A stretch of DNA of 64,000 nt. Origin: Streptomyces stelliscabiei. GTDB lineage: Bacteria; Actinomycetota; Actinomycetes; Streptomycetales; Streptomycetaceae. Of this stretch, positions 61,224-64,000 are shown one piece after another. The stretch's first letter is position 1. The number at the start of each line of letters is the position of its first letter. The stretch spans positions 5,208,001-5,272,000 of the forward strand of contig NZ_JADBGF010000001.1 in NCBI RefSeq assembly GCF_014873495.1, read 5' to 3'. The position numbers and the translations under genes are program-made. Below the pieces are notes generated by a model. It saw only the letters and a list, made by a program, of their open reading frames with translations, searched no databases and had not been told where the DNA came from.

Positions 61224-61247
61224 GAGCTCACCGAGAGAGGGGGTCCG

Positions 61248-61958
61248 ATGGCGCCCAGCGCTGATCACAGCGAGGTAAGCGATCAGGATCTCCTGGCCCG
61301 CCACGTGGGGGGCGACCCCGAGGCCTTCGGTGAGCTTGTACGGCGACACCGGGACCGGCTGTGGGCGGTGGCCCTGCGGACGCTCGGAGACCGTGAGGAG
61401 GCCGCGGACGCCGTCCAGGACGCGCTGGTGTCCGCCTATCGGGCCGCCCACACCTTCCGTGGCCAGGCGGCCGTCACGACCTGGCTGCACCGCATCACGG
61501 TGAATGCCTGCCTGGACCGCGCCCGCAAGACGGCCTCGCGCAAGACGTCGCCCGTCGACGACACCGAGCGGCTGGAGCAGCTGCTGGAGCCGCACGAGTC
61601 GGCTTCCGCCCCGGCCGAGCGCAACGACCTGCACCGCCAGCTGCTGGAGGCCCTCGGCACTCTGCCACAGGATCAGCGGGCGGCGCTCGTCCTGGTCGAC
61701 ATGCAGGGCTATCCGGTGGCCGAGGCCGCGCGAATTCTCGACGTACCGACCGGCACCGTGAAGAGCCGTTGTGCCCGTGGCAGAGCCAGACTCCTGCCGC
61801 TGCTGACCCATCTGCGTACGGATGGTGAGAGCAGCGGCAAAAAGTCGGGGCGTGGAAGGAACCGGGCGCAGGGGACATCCGTCCCACCCGCAGCGGGACC
61901 ACATGAGGCAGGGCCAAGCGATTCAGCTGCTGTGAAGGGCGGAGGTGGGCGAGCGTGA
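61248..61958 (+). CDS. sigM: ECF RNA polymerase sigma factor SigM
   Basis: A 236-residue ECF sigma factor. Region 2 lies in residues 20-90 (ALRTLGDREEAADAVQDALVSAYR). Region 4 lies in about 120-185, with EAARILDVPTGTVKSRCARGRARL as the -35-binding helix-turn-helix. A 45-residue Gly/Ser/Pro tail has no homology. Order sigM, anti-sigma, trxB matches M. tuberculosis sigM. Its GTGA overlap with the next gene indicates translational coupling to the anti-sigma factor. The signal it answers is unknown here. Confidence 0.94.
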   Translation: MAPSADHSEVSDQDLLARHVGGDPEAFGELVRRHRDRLWAVALRTLGDREEAADAVQDALVSAYRAAHTFRGQAAVTTWLHRITVNACLDRARKTASRKTSPVDDTERLEQLLEPHESASAPAERNDLHRQLLEALGTLPQDQRAALVLVDMQGYPVAEAARILDVPTGTVKSRCARGRARLLPLLTHLRTDGESSGKKSGRGRNRAQGTSVPPAAGPHEAGPSDSAAVKGGGGRA

Positions 61959-62866
61959 CATCCACGACCGACACGGCCGGACACCCCGACGTCGAGGAGA
62001 TCTCCGACCTCAGCGAAGGGCTTCTCCCTCCGTCCCGCACCACGCATGTCCGGCAGCATCTGGACGAGTGCCCGCTCTGCGCCGATGTGTATGCCTCCCT
62101 GGAAGAGATCCGCAGCCTGCTCGGCACCCTGCCAGGACCACCTCGCATGCCCGACGACGTGGCAGGGCGGATCGATGCGGCCCTGGCAGCCGAGGCTCTT
62201 CTGAACGCCACGGCACCTGAGCGGGAGACCAGCGCGGAGCCCGTCGCAGCCGAGATCTCCCACACGGCCCGGGGGGAGGAGGCCACCACGCATGTTTCAC
62301 GTGAAACATCGCCGACAGGGGATCGCCCTGTCGGTCGTCCACGCGCGTCCACCGGCCCAGGCCGTATGAGCAAGCGGCGCCCCAAGCGTCGTACGACGGT
62401 CATCGGTGCTGTGTTCGCGATCGCGGCTCTGGGCTTCGGCACCGTCCTCGTCCAGTCGGGCGGCGGGAGTGACGGCCCTCCTACGCGCGAAGCCGCGACC
62501 GCGGCTCCCTCGACCTTCTCCGGCGTCAAGCTGGAGAAGCGTGTCCAAGAGCTCTTGGGCGAGACCAAGACCGAGAGCTCGCCCAGCCAGGAAGCCTTCG
62601 GCACCGCGACCACGCCGGACAAGAGCAGGAACACGGTCTTCAAGACCGAGGTGCCGGTCTGTATCGCGAAGGGCATCGGCGATGTCACGGGGGCGATCGC
62701 TTCCGAGCGCGGTACCTACCGGGGAGCCGACGCCTACCTCGTGCTGCTGCCCGACCGCTCCGACGACTCGCACGTCACCGCTTATGTCGTCGACGCCTCC
62801 TGCTTGGACAGAGCTTCGGATCCCGCCGGGGACGTTCTCCTGAAGCACTCCTACGCTCGCTCCTGA
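61955..62866 (+). CDS. Anti-sigma factor for SigM, ZAS-type, with parS-encoded segment
   Basis: A 303-residue transmembrane anti-sigma factor. The N-terminal cytoplasmic domain has H35-x3-C39-x2-C42, the zinc-binding anti-sigma signature. One helix lies near 148-168 and the remainder is extracytoplasmic, with two late cysteines (CIAKG and ASCLD). Residues 114-118 (VSRET), in the disordered linker before the helix, are the translation of a perfect parS. The GTG start overlaps the sigM stop (GTGA). It should hold SigM at the membrane until a signal releases it. Confidence 0.92.
   Translation: MTSTTDTAGHPDVEEISDLSEGLLPPSRTTHVRQHLDECPLCADVYASLEEIRSLLGTLPGPPRMPDDVAGRIDAALAAEALLNATAPERETSAEPVAAEISHTARGEEATTHVSRETSPTGDRPVGRPRASTGPGRMSKRRPKRRTTVIGAVFAIAALGFGTVLVQSGGGSDGPPTREAATAAPSTFSGVKLEKRVQELLGETKTESSPSQEAFGTATTPDKSRNTVFKTEVPVCIAKGIGDVTGAIASERGTYRGADAYLVLLPDRSDDSHVTAYVVDASCLDRASDPAGDVLLKHSYARS
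62294..62307. other. parS inside anti-sigma factor coding sequence
   Basis: Perfect 14-mer and 16-mer, in frame as V-S-R-E-T, in the disordered linker of the anti-sigma factor. It is the parS nearest the window's right end and so, by inference, nearest oriC. Confidence 0.96.
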
Positions 62867-62941
62867 GGACTGTCTCTCGCGCTGTGGTATGCCTTGCATC
62901 CCTCTGCGGCTGTGTGCCGTCTCCGTGTGCCCGGACACACC

Positions 62942-62968
62942 GGGAATGCGCGCCCCTTAGGATCCGTT
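62942..62968 (+). promoter_or_regulatory. SigR-type promoter of trxB
   Basis: GGGAAT (62942-62947), 18-bp spacer, GTT (62966-62968) fits the SigR consensus GGGAAT-N18-CGTT, with C before GTT. SigR controls trxBA in S. coelicolor under thiol-oxidative stress. It lies 74 bp before the trxB start. Confidence 0.88.
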
Positions 62969-63041
62969 GGGTGGGGTGAGAGTTTCGAGAGCAGCTCCCG
63001 CCGGCAGTACGCAGCAGTCTCCAGAGACGAGGAATCAAGCC

Positions 63042-64000
63042 GTGAGCGACGTCCGTAACGTGATCATCATCGGCTCCGGGCCCGCCGGCTACACGGCGGC
63101 GCTCTACACCGCGCGCGCGTCGCTGAAGCCGCTGGTATTCGAGGGCGCCGTCACCGCAGGCGGCGCGCTGATGAACACCACCGAGGTGGAGAACTTCCCC
63201 GGCTTCCGCGACGGCATCATGGGTCCCGACCTCATGGACAACATGCGTGGCCAGGCCGAGCGATTCGGTGCCGAGCTCATTCCGGACGACATCGTCGCCG
63301 TGGACCTGAGCGGCGAGATCAAGACCGTCACGGACACGGCCGGCACAGTGCACCGCGCCAAGGCCGTCATCGTCACCACGGGCTCCCAGCACCGCAAGCT
63401 CGGGCTGCCCAACGAGGACGCGCTCTCCGGCCGCGGTGTCTCCTGGTGTGCCACCTGTGACGGGTTCTTCTTCAAGGACCAGGACATCGCTGTGATCGGC
63501 GGCGGGGACACGGCGATGGAGGAGGCGACCTTCCTCTCACGCTTCGCCAAGTCCGTGACCATCGTCCACCGTCGGGACACGCTGCGCGCCTCCAAGGCGA
63601 TGCAGGATCGCGCGTTCGCCGACCCGAAGATCTCCTTCGTGTGGGACAGCGAGGTAGCCGAGATCCAGGGCGACCAGAAGCTCGCCGGGCTGAAGCTGCG
63701 CAACCTCAAGACGGGCGAGACCTCCGAGCTGCCGGCCACGGGCCTGTTCATCGCGATCGGCCACGACCCGCGCACGGAACTCTTCAAGGGTCAGCTCGAC
63801 CTGGACGACGAGGGTTATCTGAAGGTGGCCGCACCGTCGACCCGGACGAACCTGACCGGTGTCTTCGGCGCCGGTGACGTCGTCGACCACACGTACCGGC
63901 AGGCGATCACCGCAGCCGGCACCGGCTGCTCCGCCGCCCTCGACGCCGAGCGGTACCTCGCCGCCTTGGCCGACGGCGACCAGGCCGCCGAGCCCGAGAA
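63042..64000 (+). CDS. trxB: Thioredoxin reductase, 3' truncated by the window
   Basis: The first 319 codons are visible and run off the window end. FAD-binding GSGPAGY lies near residue 11, and the redox pair is in WCATCDGFFF near 139. NADPH-binding GGGDTAMEEA follows, and GVFGAGDVVD closes the FAD domain. It reduces thioredoxin with NADPH. trxA presumably follows beyond the window. The GTG start is preceded by ACGAGGAA, and the SigR promoter indicates induction by disulfide stress. Confidence 0.97.
   Translation, partial: MSDVRNVIIIGSGPAGYTAALYTARASLKPLVFEGAVTAGGALMNTTEVENFPGFRDGIMGPDLMDNMRGQAERFGAELIPDDIVAVDLSGEIKTVTDTAGTVHRAKAVIVTTGSQHRKLGLPNEDALSGRGVSWCATCDGFFFKDQDIAVIGGGDTAMEEATFLSRFAKSVTIVHRRDTLRASKAMQDRAFADPKISFVWDSEVAEIQGDQKLAGLKLRNLKTGETSELPATGLFIAIGHDPRTELFKGQLDLDDEGYLKVAAPSTRTNLTGVFGAGDVVDHTYRQAITAAGTGCSAALDAERYLAALADGDQAAEPE

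Overview
This window comes from the core of a Streptomyces chromosome, on one flank of oriC. The evidence is very high GC, GTG and GAGG-type starts, actinobacterial gene content (ssgA/ssgR, femX, ino1, Rex-controlled cydAB, a SigR-type trxB promoter), TTA codons confined to two regulators, and at least fourteen ParB centromere sites (parS, GTTTCACGTGAAAC). Gene order matches, from memory and unchecked, the S. coelicolor segment running from about SCO3953 down to trxB (SCO3890). In that genome trxA, parB-parA, rnpA, rpmH and dnaA come next, so oriC is inferred to lie beyond the right-hand end. The fork would then travel leftward, and dnaB, the rpsF operon, thiC and cydAB-cydDC (minus strand) are co-directional with it.

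Layout. 1-6.5 kb: an epoxide-hydrolase/SDR fusion (5' end cut by the window), a MerR regulator, kptA, an LLM oxidoreductase, a HAD phosphatase and a secreted M23 peptidase; a small DnaA-box cluster precedes kptA. 6.7-14.2 kb: fused cydDC, cydB, cydA with a Rex operator, and hisC; three parS sites surround the cydDC start. 14.6-19.6 kb: a LacI regulator, a metallophosphatase, a membrane protein and a TerD-vWA protein. 19.7-25 kb: thiC with a TPP riboswitch carrying a parS-like site in its variable arm, a YibE/F protein, ssgA and ssgR. 25-36.5 kb: small membrane proteins, a cupin, LMW phosphatase, cystathionine lyase-like enzyme, LysR (two TTA codons), Nudix, a flavohemoprotein-like protein, GNATs, an MFS/MarR pair and a serine hydrolase. 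36.6-42 kb: dnaB, a DnaA-box cluster, a MATE pump and rpsF-ssb-rpsR-rplI. 42-49.3 kb: cell-wall genes (femX, an alanine-racemase-like protein, GT87, a bifunctional PBP). 49.7-54.4 kb: PadR, ino1, MFS and cca. 54.7-64 kb: a DUF6049-like protein, murJ, a separate pseudokinase, sigM, its putative anti-sigma factor and trxB (3' end cut).

The most unusual theme is how parS is fitted into other functional DNA: inside a riboswitch, at the exact centre of a 50-bp perfect palindrome between convergent genes, over a start codon, and inside coding sequence as the peptide VSRET. No mobile element, tRNA, rRNA or CRISPR array was seen. Functions are assigned from motifs read by eye; no database search was run.
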